Below are positions 55,467 to 64,000 of a stretch of DNA of 64,000 nt, in pieces. This DNA comes from Zygnema cylindricum (lineage: Eukaryota; Streptophyta; Zygnematophyceae; Zygnematales; Zygnemataceae), in assembly GCA_037447655.1 (NCBI GenBank), contig JBBHKE010001992.1:1-64000 (forward strand). Reading direction: 5' to 3'. The position numbers were made by a program, and so were the translations under genes. How positions within the stretch are numbered: the stretch's first letter is position 1; each line of letters opens with the position of its first letter. The notes under the pieces were generated by a model that saw only the letters and a list, made by a program, of their open reading frames with translations, was not told the DNA's origin and did not search any database.

Positions 55467-56773
55467 TGTTGATATTTGAGTATTTCTAGGTATGTTTTAG
55501 TATAGGAAAAAGAGCAGAGGCGGTCTGCCTCTAACTCCCTTCTCCAAGCCCACACACTTGTTGTAGTCACTGAAGGCTGGACAGGGAGCTAGAGCCATGG
55601 CTGCCTAGGCTCTCTATGGAGAATGGGAGAAGATTTAGTAGACTTCCAAAAAGGTATTTGACGGACTCAGGAATTGATCCTGGTACCTACCGTTCGTCAA
55701 GTAACTAGTAGTCGTTTGCCTTATCCGTTTAGTCCATGACTAGTGCTAATACATAAAGGGTTTGGCAGATGATTAAAATGTATTTAGTAGGGTTTTCTAT
55801 TTAACTAAATTACGGTTTATATGGCATAGAAACAGCTGTACTTTAAAGTACTGGACGAAACAAATAGTACGAACATTTGTTTCGACGGTCCGTATAAAAT
55901 GCCGAAATAAATCGGACGGCCGTGATTAGCGTCGGCTTCGCGAAAGGATAATTTGGCGGTTTGCGGACGTCACCACTGCATATGACACGTGGCAACATTG
56001 TACAAGTTGCGAAATCTCCGGAACGAAACACAACAAATCCGGATGTGACAAATGTCACATTATAGCAATATTGTACACTGTTCGTACAGAAAGTACTCCG
56101 GCGCCTGTACTTTATTGTACGATACCGTTTTCAAATGTGGCATAACCTGACGCCACATGGAGAGATAAGATTTGGAAGCAAGAATTTTGGGGATTATATG
56201 AGCGAATTCGGATAGGACATGTGTTGACTTTTTAGCCATGTTGTACGATGGCCCTACAAAAGGTACAGCGACACCTGTACCTTTATATACTATACATTAA
56301 TAATATTGGTCAGTACCACATTACTAGAGGGTTAAGAGTGGGGTTTAGGACTTAAAATATTTCAAATAGGTAGCCACCTTTCTCCCAAAGAGCATTTATA
56401 CAAAAGGCAAACTTTGGCCAACCGTAACTATTAACTCAGTTGACCAAATTCAGTGATTCTTTTTGCTGCGGACTCAGTGGAGTCCACGCTACATAAGGGT
56501 GTAGTTGGTCAGAGTTTTTGCCTGCCTAGGTGGCTGCGTTTCTAAGGGAAAGTCAAAGTGGGTGAATGTATCCAAATCACATATTCTAACTTTGCATTCT
56601 GTGGTGGAAGTGAGCACACACAAAGTCTTATTTCACAGGGGTGAAGCTTTAATGGGGTTTTGATTGTCAAGGGTTCAATCATTTGGGTTTATATAAACTT
56701 GGAGTCGGCACTATATGGATAAGCTTATTTTGATATGCGAATCCAGTGTGGCAATGGAGCCCATAGAATTTCA
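55467..56773 (+). repeat. 3' LTR of copia H
   Basis: It starts TGTTGATATTTGAGT and ends TAGAATTTCA, 1307 bp. It has a TATA-like TTATATACTATAC near 56282-56294 and the hairpin at 55658-55700. An ATG (ATGGAGCCCATAGAA) sits 18 bases before its end, the counterpart of the likely gag start in the 5' LTR. Confidence 0.75.
55658..55700 (-). other. Conserved LTR hairpin (copy C)
   Basis: TTGACGGAC pairs with GTTCGTCAA (one wobble) around a loop with GGATCAATTCC on the minus strand. Confidence 0.45.
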
Positions 56774-56778
56774 ACATC

Positions 56779-58494
56779 ACATTTGGGACCCGAGACTCTT
56801 TGCGATTCTAAAAATGTGCAAAGACACATCGGACGTGCAACGACTCCGAGATGCTAGGAAAATAGTTTTAAAGCGAATTCGATATTTTTTGGTGAATAAG
56901 CCACGTTTACGCTTCAAAAATATAATTAGGGTTTCTCGACCAATTCCGGTGTAACAACCAAGTGACGTTAGGGTTTCTGAACTAAATCGGGAGAGACAAC
57001 CTACGGAAGACAACCAATCGGTCCAAGCTATACGCGTAGAGCTTGTGGAACTTTGGCGAATGGTGAAAACATTAAGTCATAGGGTAAGTGAGTTAGAGAG
57101 AGAATTGAAAAGAACGGAAGAGGGAGAGAGGGAGAAGGAGATGGGGGAGAAAGAAGAGGGAGAGGGAGGGGAGAGAGGGACAATAGAAGTGAGGGAGAAA
57201 GAAAAATGGGGGGTTTGGGGATGAGGGAGGGAAGAAAAAAAAGAGAGAGAGAGAGGAAGTGAGAAAGGAAAAGGAAAGAGGAGTGGGAGGGGAAAGAATG
57301 ACAAAGGAAATAAGGGAGGAAAAAATGGAAGAAGAGGGAGGGGGGTTGGGGGAAAAGGATGCAGAGAGAGAAAGGGAGGGAGATAGTGAGAGAGATGAAA
57401 GAGGAGAGGTAAAAGGGGAGGAAGGGAATGAGAGAGGAAAAGAAAAAGAGGGAGAAGAATGGGTAGGGGGCGGAGAGGAGGGGGAGAGAGAGAGAGAGAG
57501 AGATGGAAGGAGAACGGGAAGGCGAGAGTGAGAGAGAGGATGGAGTAGAGGAAGAGGAGGGAGGAGGAGAAGTATTGAGAATGGGAGGGAAAGCGGGAAA
57601 AGGGGGGAACAAGACGAACCCTCTCCCCCTATTGTCTCCACACCTCTGCTTTCCGAACCTTCTACCTCTTCTTATACTCCCACTTCCCCTATTGTCTCAA
57701 CACCTTCTCTTTCCCAACCTTCTATATCTACCCATTCTCCCTCCTCCCTTATTGTCTCCACACCCTCTCTTTCCGAACCTTCTACCTCTACCCATGCTCC
57801 CTCTTCACCTATTGTCTCCACACCTCCTCTTTCGGAACCTACTACATCTACCCATGCTCCGTCTTCCCCTATTGTCACAACACCTTCTCTTTCCCAACCT
57901 TCTATCTCTACCCATGCTCCCTTCTCCCCTATTGTCTCCACACCTCCTCTTTCCAAACCTTCTACCTCTACCCATGCTTCCTCTTCACCTATTGTCTCTA
58001 GACCTCCTCTTTCTGAACCTTCTACCTCTACCCATGCTCCCTCTTCCCCTATTATCTCCACGACTTCTCACGACCCATCTTATGTCCACCTTGATGCATT
58101 CTCTATAGATTGGGCCAATTGGCAAGGATACACCTTACAAAGCAATGGGCCTAATGTCAATGTGGAATGTATATTCAAAGAGTATCATTATGGATTAAAT
58201 GGTCATCCTTTAATAAAGTTGTTTACGGGCAGAAAAGGAAGAACCAAGTATACAAAAGATGGATCTTCGTATCCTATATGGGCGGAAGGAGAACACTCGA
58301 AGTGGGCCCGATGTAAAAGAATATTGCAATCAATTGAAAAATTAATGATAGTTCCACGGTGGGATTTGATGAAATCAATACACTTTTTAGAAAATATTAG
58401 AATAGATAAGTTTAATGGGAGCACGGTGGAACTTAAAGAGGCGTTAGGTATCTCTACTGAATCGGTTTCCAAAGGTCGATTGAAAGGCAGATAA
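56779..58494 (+). pseudogene. Second gene of the recombinase locus, 3' part: coiled coil, repeats, GCR1_C-like domain
   Basis: It continues the frame broken at 45173: HIWDPRLFAILKMCKDTSD, VQRLRDARKIVLKRIRYF, a TAA at 56952-56954, then AIRVELVELWRMVKTLSH and RVSELERELKRTEE (leucine heptads, a coiled coil). A purine-rich E/R/G-only stretch follows (57100-57600) with one frame change. From 57532 another frame is open to 58494. It carries about seven 20-residue S/T/P repeats (SPIVSTPPLSEPSTSTHAPS), then AFSIDWANWQGYTL and VECIFKEYHYGLNGHPLIKL, and WARCKRILQSIEKLM. The last part resembles the GCR1_C DNA-binding domain ('W.EW..GL.G.PS...L', then 'R+.I...I') that fungal Cryptons carry after the recombinase. 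Identification is by motif only. Confidence 0.45.
57621..58062 (+). repeat. 60-bp coding minisatellite, about 7.4 units
   Basis: The unit is close to CCTATTGTCTCCACACCTCC, TCTTTCCGAACCTTCTACCT and CTACCCATGCTCCCTCTTCC. The period is exactly 60, so the 20-residue protein repeat stays in frame. Every unit is intact. Confidence 0.85.
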
Positions 58495-59752
58495 TTTGAG
58501 CGAAAGTTGAGTGATACCAAAAATTAGAAGAGTTACGTGCAATCACGGGTTAATTTAGGATTTGCATTGGTTGACGTAGAAGTAACGATGTGTTGAGTAA
58601 GTAAATACCTTTTTTTATAATACTTGAACCAAAACTTCACCTAATTATTAACATTTGCCAAAATGGAGGATTGGTCGATTGGGTGTGTTGGTCGATTTCT
58701 TACTAGTTTAACCCGCAAATGGGTTGTTGTGGTACTTTGTACTGCCTTTCCCAATTAAATGTATCACGTGTTAGTCATACTTCATTATAATAATTGATAT
58801 CCCAAAAACATGTCTTTTTGAACTCTCGTCTCAAAATAATCCATTTATAGATCTTTAAGGTTACATTTCTTTTCCAGTTTAACTTCAGTAACCACCCACG
58901 TGCTATTCAAAATGTATAAGTAATTGTGGAATAAAACCATCAACCATAAACTTTATGTTTATTACTCAACCATATAGAACCATACCATATAAAAACTTAA
59001 ACAAGTATAATAGGAAACAACATCGAATCATAACATATAAAAATCACACGCTACAACTAACTCTAAACATAAACCGCAATCCCGTTGTTTTGTTTAATAT
59101 AATGATTATTATATTGCATATACTGACACAACACCATAACATTTGTTTTTTTAAACAAACCAAACAAATAAAATATAAGAACAATGTTGGACTACGACAA
59201 TGTACCATTGGGTGATTGAAGAAATAAATATTTAAATAAGATTAACAAGTTTAACAATAAGGTTATAAAGGTGCGACTAGTATAAAAAAATGTTTTACAA
59301 TGAACTTTTGAAATAAAATTAATAATGCAATATATGTTCTTGATAAGCATCGTTAACCCTACAAAGTGTGCGAACCATTATGGTTTGTTTACATATTAGA
59401 ACTCCGTGTTGACACAGAGAATAAATGAGCAAAAATAACACACTCTTACTAGAACATTTATGGATATCAACACTTCTATTAATTCTTAATAACAACATTC
59501 ATGAAATGTTAACAAACCCTCATATTAGAGTCATAAACATGGGTTTGTAGTCAACACTTATTATTAAGAGAAACCCAATATTATTGTCAACAACAAATTA
59601 TACACCCTAATAACAGTTTGGTGTAAGGAGACGTGGGAAACTGCATTTGACTATCTTAAATATTATTCCAGACTCTGGGTCATGATTTAATGCCAACTAG
59701 GCCGCGAGCGAATCAATCTATGATTTAGGGGCAACTGAGTCAAGATCGAATA
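58495..59752. other. No gene recognised
   Basis: AT-rich sequence with no credible exon. This may include the unrecognised right end of the recombinase element. Confidence 0.4.
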
Positions 59753-60417
59753 AGGGTGGACTTCCATTATGCGTCCCATTAATTGTACGGAAAATTTTAC
59801 TGAAAGGCGTGCCTTCCATTAGGCCGCGTCTGTAAATCTGTGTGCCTCATTCTGGTTGGTAACACGTAGGTTAATATTCGATGCGTAAAATCTTGAAAGA
59901 ATCTTTGGATGCAATGTCAGAACGCAATATCTGTACGAGTGGAGGTAATATCTGTACCAGCGGAGATAATATCTGTACCAAGGAGGTAATTAATGACTCG
60001 TACAAAGGGCATTAAATGTACTACCCAAAATTTCAAAGATGGTGGGAGCGTGACGGGATAACTTCGGCGGATTCGCAGCCACCCTGGCAGAAGGCACATG
60101 GCCCTTGCGACGTGTACGCACATACACGCATGCTCATCGTGGATTCTTTTTACCTTTTCCACGCGGCCTATTTTTACACGTTCTGTATTCGAGAACTGTT
60201 CTCACTGTGCACGATCTTAGAAAACTGTAGGGTTGGTGACGTGGCGTCACGGATAAAAATTGTAATTGAATCCGACGGTCCTAATTTACGCCTACAACCT
60301 TAGACAATTTTCTGTAATGTTGTTCTTGTTGAAAAAAAATAAGCTGTACGAATTTGTACCAAACGGTACGGCCGTCAGTAAAAAAACCCCACTTTTTCGC
60401 TTATGGAAGTCCACCCT
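59753..60417 (-). mobile_element. TIR element X, copy 3
   Basis: AGGGTGGACTTCCATTATG and CTTATGGAAGTCCACCCT are the ends. The interior is the reverse complement of X copies 1 and 2 (AGGCACATGGCCCTTGCGAC against GTCGCAAGGGCCATGTGCCT). Confidence 0.7.
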
Positions 60418-60420
60418 AAG

Positions 60421-61192
60421 GGTAGAATTCCATTAGGCGGTCCCAGTAAATGTAGGGAAAATTCTACTGGCAACGCTTACTGGAAGACTATTCCATTTTG
60501 TGTGGCCAGTAACAAACCTTCCTCAATTATGATTGGCGCCACGTAGGTTAGAGTCCAGATTTGAAAATCTTAAATAAAATCCTCAAACGTAAAGTCAGAA
60601 CAAAATAATATCTGTTAACTACCTCCTCGACCGGAGGTAGTTAAGGATTCGTACGTAAAGTTTGCGGCCAGATTTTTGATTTTGAAAACGGAAATCAAAA
60701 TTTAGAAACGGAATGGCAAAAAGACGTGGCAAACTTTGAAGGTCGTGGCAAACTTTGAATGTCGGTGGATGTCAGACGGAGCGTGCGAAAATATTTTCGG
60801 CTCACCTGTATCCAGCGTGGCAGGCGTCACATGGACCGTATGACGTAGGCACATGGCCTATACGACGTGTAGACCTGTAATCGCTTGTTCAAAGCAGATA
60901 TTTTTTTGCTTTTTCACGTGTACCAATGTTACACGTCTAGTATCGTACAACTCTCCTCGCGAGGAGAGTATCGTGACACTGGATGATATGCGCGATTGCT
61001 TCGCGGATCTGAAAAAGTGGAATATCCAACGGCCATGAATTACGTCTACATCATTGGAGCGTCCCGACAGCTTTCCAGTAACTATTTTTCGTCTGACAAA
61101 AAAAGATTTAAGGTACGTCGTGGTACGGATATGTACGAACATGTACGGCATCCAGTAACGAACCACACTTTTCTTCTAATGAAATTCTACCC
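60421..61192 (-). mobile_element. TIR element Y, copy 2
   Basis: GGTAGAATTCCATTAGGCG at the left is met by CTAATGAAATTCTACC at the right. It has the single-unit interior, without the duplication of copy 1. It lies three bases from X copy 3. Confidence 0.7.
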
Positions 61193-61266
61193 TAAGCGTT
61201 TATTGATGAAGACAATTACTGACGAATGCAAATTAAACTGACACGGTTTTGCGACATATACCAGCT

Positions 61267-61395
61267 CTGAACCTTGCAAATTTTCGTGTGGGCCAAGGAA
61301 CCGGACGCGTCCACGTCGCCCCCCTTTCATTTCGTTTCATTTCGTTTTACGACGCGCCGCGCCGCGCGACGCGTCGTATGTATAAATTATGTTTA
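61267..61395 (+). promoter_or_regulatory. Second copy of the GACGCGTCC promoter-like module
   Basis: ACCTTGCAAATTTTCGTG, then GGACGCGTCCACGTCGCCCC and TCATTTCGTTTTACGACGCG, ending GTATAAATTA (TATA-like). The order of blocks matches 40898-41034. It lies about 330 bases before the ATG of the plus-strand NXPE-like gene. Confidence 0.4.
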
Positions 61396-61722
61396 AGTTT
61401 TTTATTGCTTGTGATTTTTTTTTTAAACACAAATAATAATACACCCTAAACATATAACCCTTAAAATCCGAGATACCCGGGCGATTCATAGTGTATTGTT
61501 CCTGGCTGGACCGTACTGAGATCTGACCGTTCCTTACCGGATTATACCGCGATCTTCATGCTTCCGTACAAGAGATCCAAGTACTCCCTTCAAAAATATT
61601 CTTAGCTAGATTTGTATCCACAGCAAATAAAATCTTTCGGCCTTCCTCTCCATTTTCTCTCCTTTCAGCATTGTTTGATTATTTCTCATGCTGTGATTGG
61701 AAACCTGTACACGCGGTCGCAC

Positions 61723-63727
61723 ATGGCTGGTCGGGCAGCTTTTCTAGTACTGCTAGTGATAGCTGCAAGAAGTTGCCACGTGGCCGAGTCATATGCCGAT
61801 CGTACCGTGCACTCTCGTGGTTTCGAAAGCAAAAGTGTCGCATGCTGGGACGGGCCTGGACTGTACTTAAGGAACATAATCCGTACGGAAGGAAGCAACA
61901 GGACTTGGGAGGAATATGGCATTCGAGTCTCAGGTATTTCATATTTTACAAACTATTTTACAAACTATTCTACAAACTATTCTACAAACTATTTTACAAA
62001 CTATTTTACAAACATCATGTTTCTTTTTTCTTTGTTTTTTTCTAATTACAGTGTTTTTTTGAGGAGTTGTAACCTTGGTAGTCCAATTTGGTGCGATATT
62101 TAGGGTTTAGGTTTACTTTGGCTACGGAAATTTTGTTCATTATGTACGGAATTCGTACGGGAAAACGTCAATTCTTTTTTAAAACGCGCTTCCTTGGTAA
62201 TACGTGTTTATTTGTTTAGTTTGCTAGCTAAACAATGTTTTCTGATCATTTTTTCTTAAAAGTTTTGGAATAAAACTTGATCGTGGACCAAGAATGGGGT
62301 ACGGACTATGAAACTATTCCTAGAAAAATGTCGTAATCTGAATCAATAAATTGTTTGGAGGGTGAGGAAAAAAAAAATACAGGTGAAGCCGTCGTATATT
62401 TGGAAAACAAGAAAAATGTAAATAGGACCACCGACAGCAAAAAAAAATTTAGGTGTCAAAACTGTTTTTTGGTGAAAAATTTTTATTCGTCAAAAACGTT
62501 CATTTCTCAAAATTGTTCATTTGTCACTTGTCAAAGAATTTCATTTGCCAAAAATGTCCGAAACTCAAACCAGAGGTGTGGTATTAACACATAGCACAAA
62601 TTAAGAAAATGAGTTAATTACAAAGGTTGTGTTAACTACACCGTGTATCGCTATTAGTGTTAATATTTTTTTCGCCACTTAAAACATCTTTTCTCCGTAC
62701 ACTCTTGTCCGATTCTCAATTTAAGACAATCAATCGGAAGCTGAGAATCTTACCTTTCAATCGCAACTGTCAGATCTAAAAACCGACATGCGTGTACGGA
62801 GAAAAGATGTTTAAAAAGACGAAAAAAAAACATTAACACTAATAACGATTCACGGTGTAGTGAAGCATACAATAACCATTGTATGAGGGTGTGTCACAAA
62901 CAATTTGTCCTAGTTCCATGAGTTTGATTCTAAATTAAACTATTTGATTAGCTATTTTTCTTGTGAAAGTTTTGCAAGTACAAATTTCCTTTGTTCGAGC
63001 TGGTGCCTAGTCACCCTTTTTAAGCTCAATTAATTATAATCTCCGGCCATAATTTTGAGTATAGTTCTAAAGTCCTAGCATTAACCTAACAAAAAGTAGA
63101 AACCCCTGAAGACTAATAATAAACCATGAGAAACCCTAAAACATCAAAGCCCTAAAACTCCCAACAAACCCTTGGTTGCGCTGTAAAGTCCATGATACCC
63201 ATGTACTTTAGTTTGTATGGGACGCACTATTTGCACCATAAATTTTATTGATATGTTTCCTCCAATCTGGTTTCCTATGATCTCCAATTAACTTATCAAT
63301 AGCTTGTCGACAACTGAAGGATATGGATCATATTTTCTTTTTTCATTTTTTTTTCTCTGTAAATGTTATTTATTAATTTAATGCGTACTTGCAGCAATCG
63401 GGAACCAAGAAGGTGCACTTGCATGGACTAAACACATAAGCCGAATGCGGCTTGCAGAATGTGTCAGTCATTTTGCCGCTAACTTTAAACAAAGGCATAC
63501 AGTAGGTTTGGCTTTCAAATCTGGCTTCCTCTACCTCCATTGCTCACACTCTTTTTGCTTTCTCTTTCTTTTTCTGAGTTCATGTTTCAAGGATTTTGGT
63601 GATTCAGGTGATGGCTGTGAGAAATGCTCTGCAGGACTCCTGTGCGAATTTCAACTCAGTTTTGCTTCTGATGTTTATTTCGATAAGTGGTATCCAGGGA
63701 GACGGGAGTTTATGATTATTCTTACTG
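61723..63727 (+). CDS. NXPE-like gene B, exons 1-3 (continues beyond the window)
   Basis: Exons 61723-61933 (211 nt), 63395-63505 (111 nt) and 63608-63727 (120 nt), all junctions in phase 1 with GT-AG borders. The signal peptide MAGRAAFLVLLVIAARSC is followed by KSVACWDGPGLYLRNIIRT and NRTWEEYGIRVS; exon 2 gives AIGNQEGALAWTKHISRMRL and AECVSHFAANFKQRHTVG; exon 3 gives GDGCEKCSAGLLCEFQLSF and SDVYFDKWYPGRREFMIILT. This is the N-terminal signal peptide and filamin-like repeat of an NXPE-type secreted protein. The esterase-like exons would lie to the right of the window. It is a divergent paralogue of gene A; exons 1 and 3 have exactly the same lengths. Confidence 0.7.
61943..62010. repeat. 12-bp tandem repeat (TTTTACAAACTA) at start of intron 1
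   Basis: Six units of T(T/C)TACAAACTAT follow the exon 1 donor by about ten bases. They extend the apparent reading frame (YFTNYFTNYSTNY) beyond the exon. Confidence 0.75.
62450..62575. repeat. Intronic degenerate repeat shared with gene A intron 1
   Basis: Units such as TCGTCAAAAACGTTCATTTC and TTTGTCACTTGTC are the reverse complement of the TGACAAA(T/G)GAACA units at 14540-14790. Relative to the direction of transcription both genes carry the repeat in the same orientation. Confidence 0.5.
62635..62861. mobile_element. MITE with ACTACACCGTG ends in intron 1 of gene B
   Basis: ACTACACCGTGTATCGCTAT then TAGTGTTAAT at the left pairs with ATTAACACTA then ATAACGATTCACGGTGTAGT at the right, nearly perfectly over 30 bases. 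Inside is an inverted CATCTTTTCTCCGTAC / GTACGGAGAAAAGATG pair. Length is 227 bp, non-coding. Confidence 0.75.
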
Positions 63728-64000
63728 GTGAGTGTTAAACCATGAGGCAACACCAGAAATCTAAAACCTTGGGTTAGCTGAACTCTAGTAAATATTCAGG
63801 CATCTTATAGTTTGTCAGTCAGCTCTGATGTAGGCTGGTGTAGATTGTGAGTAACGCTGTCTTCGTCTTATTATGTCAAGTCAAATCTTGAAGAAATTTG
63901 CGATTTTTGTTTCCTAAAATAAAAGAGATGTTTTGTAAGCAAACATTGATCGATAAGGCTAAACCAATCATCAAGGTGAACCAGATCTGCATTAATGCGC

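Larger units (their letters stand above)
45174..56773 (+). mobile_element. Copia H, 11.6 kb with nested copia B; TSD ACATC
   Basis: It starts TGTTGATATTTGAGT and ends TAGAATTTCA. ACATC is present on both sides (45169-45173 and 56774-56778). The 5' LTR is 45174-46282 plus 53373-53575 (1312 bp once copia B is ignored); the 3' LTR is 55467-56773 (1307 bp). The internal region is only 1.9 kb: degraded gag, a scrap of RT end and an RNase H remnant. It is an internally deleted, non-autonomous copia inserted in the second gene of the recombinase locus. Confidence 0.8.

Noticed and set aside
57028-57641. Minus-strand frames of 182-194 codons rich in S, P, L and F
   Set aside because: They are the antisense of the E/R/G-rich stretch of the second recombinase-locus gene and low complexity.
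60853-61241. Open frames on both strands
   Set aside because: They fall within TIR element Y copy 2, and the matching frames in copy 1 are not conserved as protein.
1-64000. CRISPR arrays, rRNA genes, bacterial operons
   Set aside because: None seen. Repeats here are tandem or transposon-derived, and coding regions are spliced eukaryotic genes or retroelements.

Overview
The window looks like nuclear DNA of a complex eukaryote with a large, transposon-rich genome. Genes have many short exons with GT-AG introns of 0.1 to 3 kb, and Ty1/copia LTR retrotransposons, LINE remnants, TIR elements and MITEs fill most of the space. The copia primer-binding site (TGGTATCGGAGC), the NXPE/PC-esterase-like secreted proteins and one exon resembling a plant LRR receptor-kinase ectodomain suggest a streptophyte, perhaps a charophyte alga. 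That placement is an inference of low confidence.

Layout. 0-3.6 kb: pyrimidine repeats and three 3' ends of one LINE family. 6.3-16.7 kb (minus): an eight-exon gene for a secreted filamin-like plus PC-esterase/SGNH (NXPE-like) protein, whose second exon has lost its splice acceptor. 16.8-24.5 kb: nested TIR elements and a broken minus-strand copia. 24.6-38.6 kb: a TIR element (X) split by a 13.3-kb LTR-bounded insertion with target duplication ATTTG. That insertion holds several copia remnants, a truncated plus-strand copia pol and one LRR-receptor-like exon. 38.6-40.8 kb: further TIR elements. 41.0-58.5 kb: the most unusual locus, a multi-exon tyrosine recombinase of the Crypton/Ndc10_II type followed on the same strand by a second gene ending in a GCR1_C-like domain. 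The second gene is cut by an 11.6-kb copia element (duplication ACATC), which is cut by a 7-kb copia element (duplication AATGT), whose 3' LTR is cut by a solo LTR (duplication GATAG). 59.7-61.2 kb: more X/Y TIR elements. 61.7 kb to the end (plus): the first three exons of a second NXPE-like gene, a divergent paralogue of the minus-strand gene.

How it fits together. The two NXPE-like genes are head-to-head paralogues with identical exon lengths at exons 1 and 3; only the plus copy has an intact exon 2. Between them lies about 45 kb of mobile DNA with a readable insertion order: Crypton-like element first, then copia H, then copia B, then solo LTR. Reading frames and LTR lengths match once the insertions are ignored (514 bp for both LTRs of copia B; 1312 and 1307 bp for copia H). 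All assignments come from reading the sequence by eye; no database search was run.
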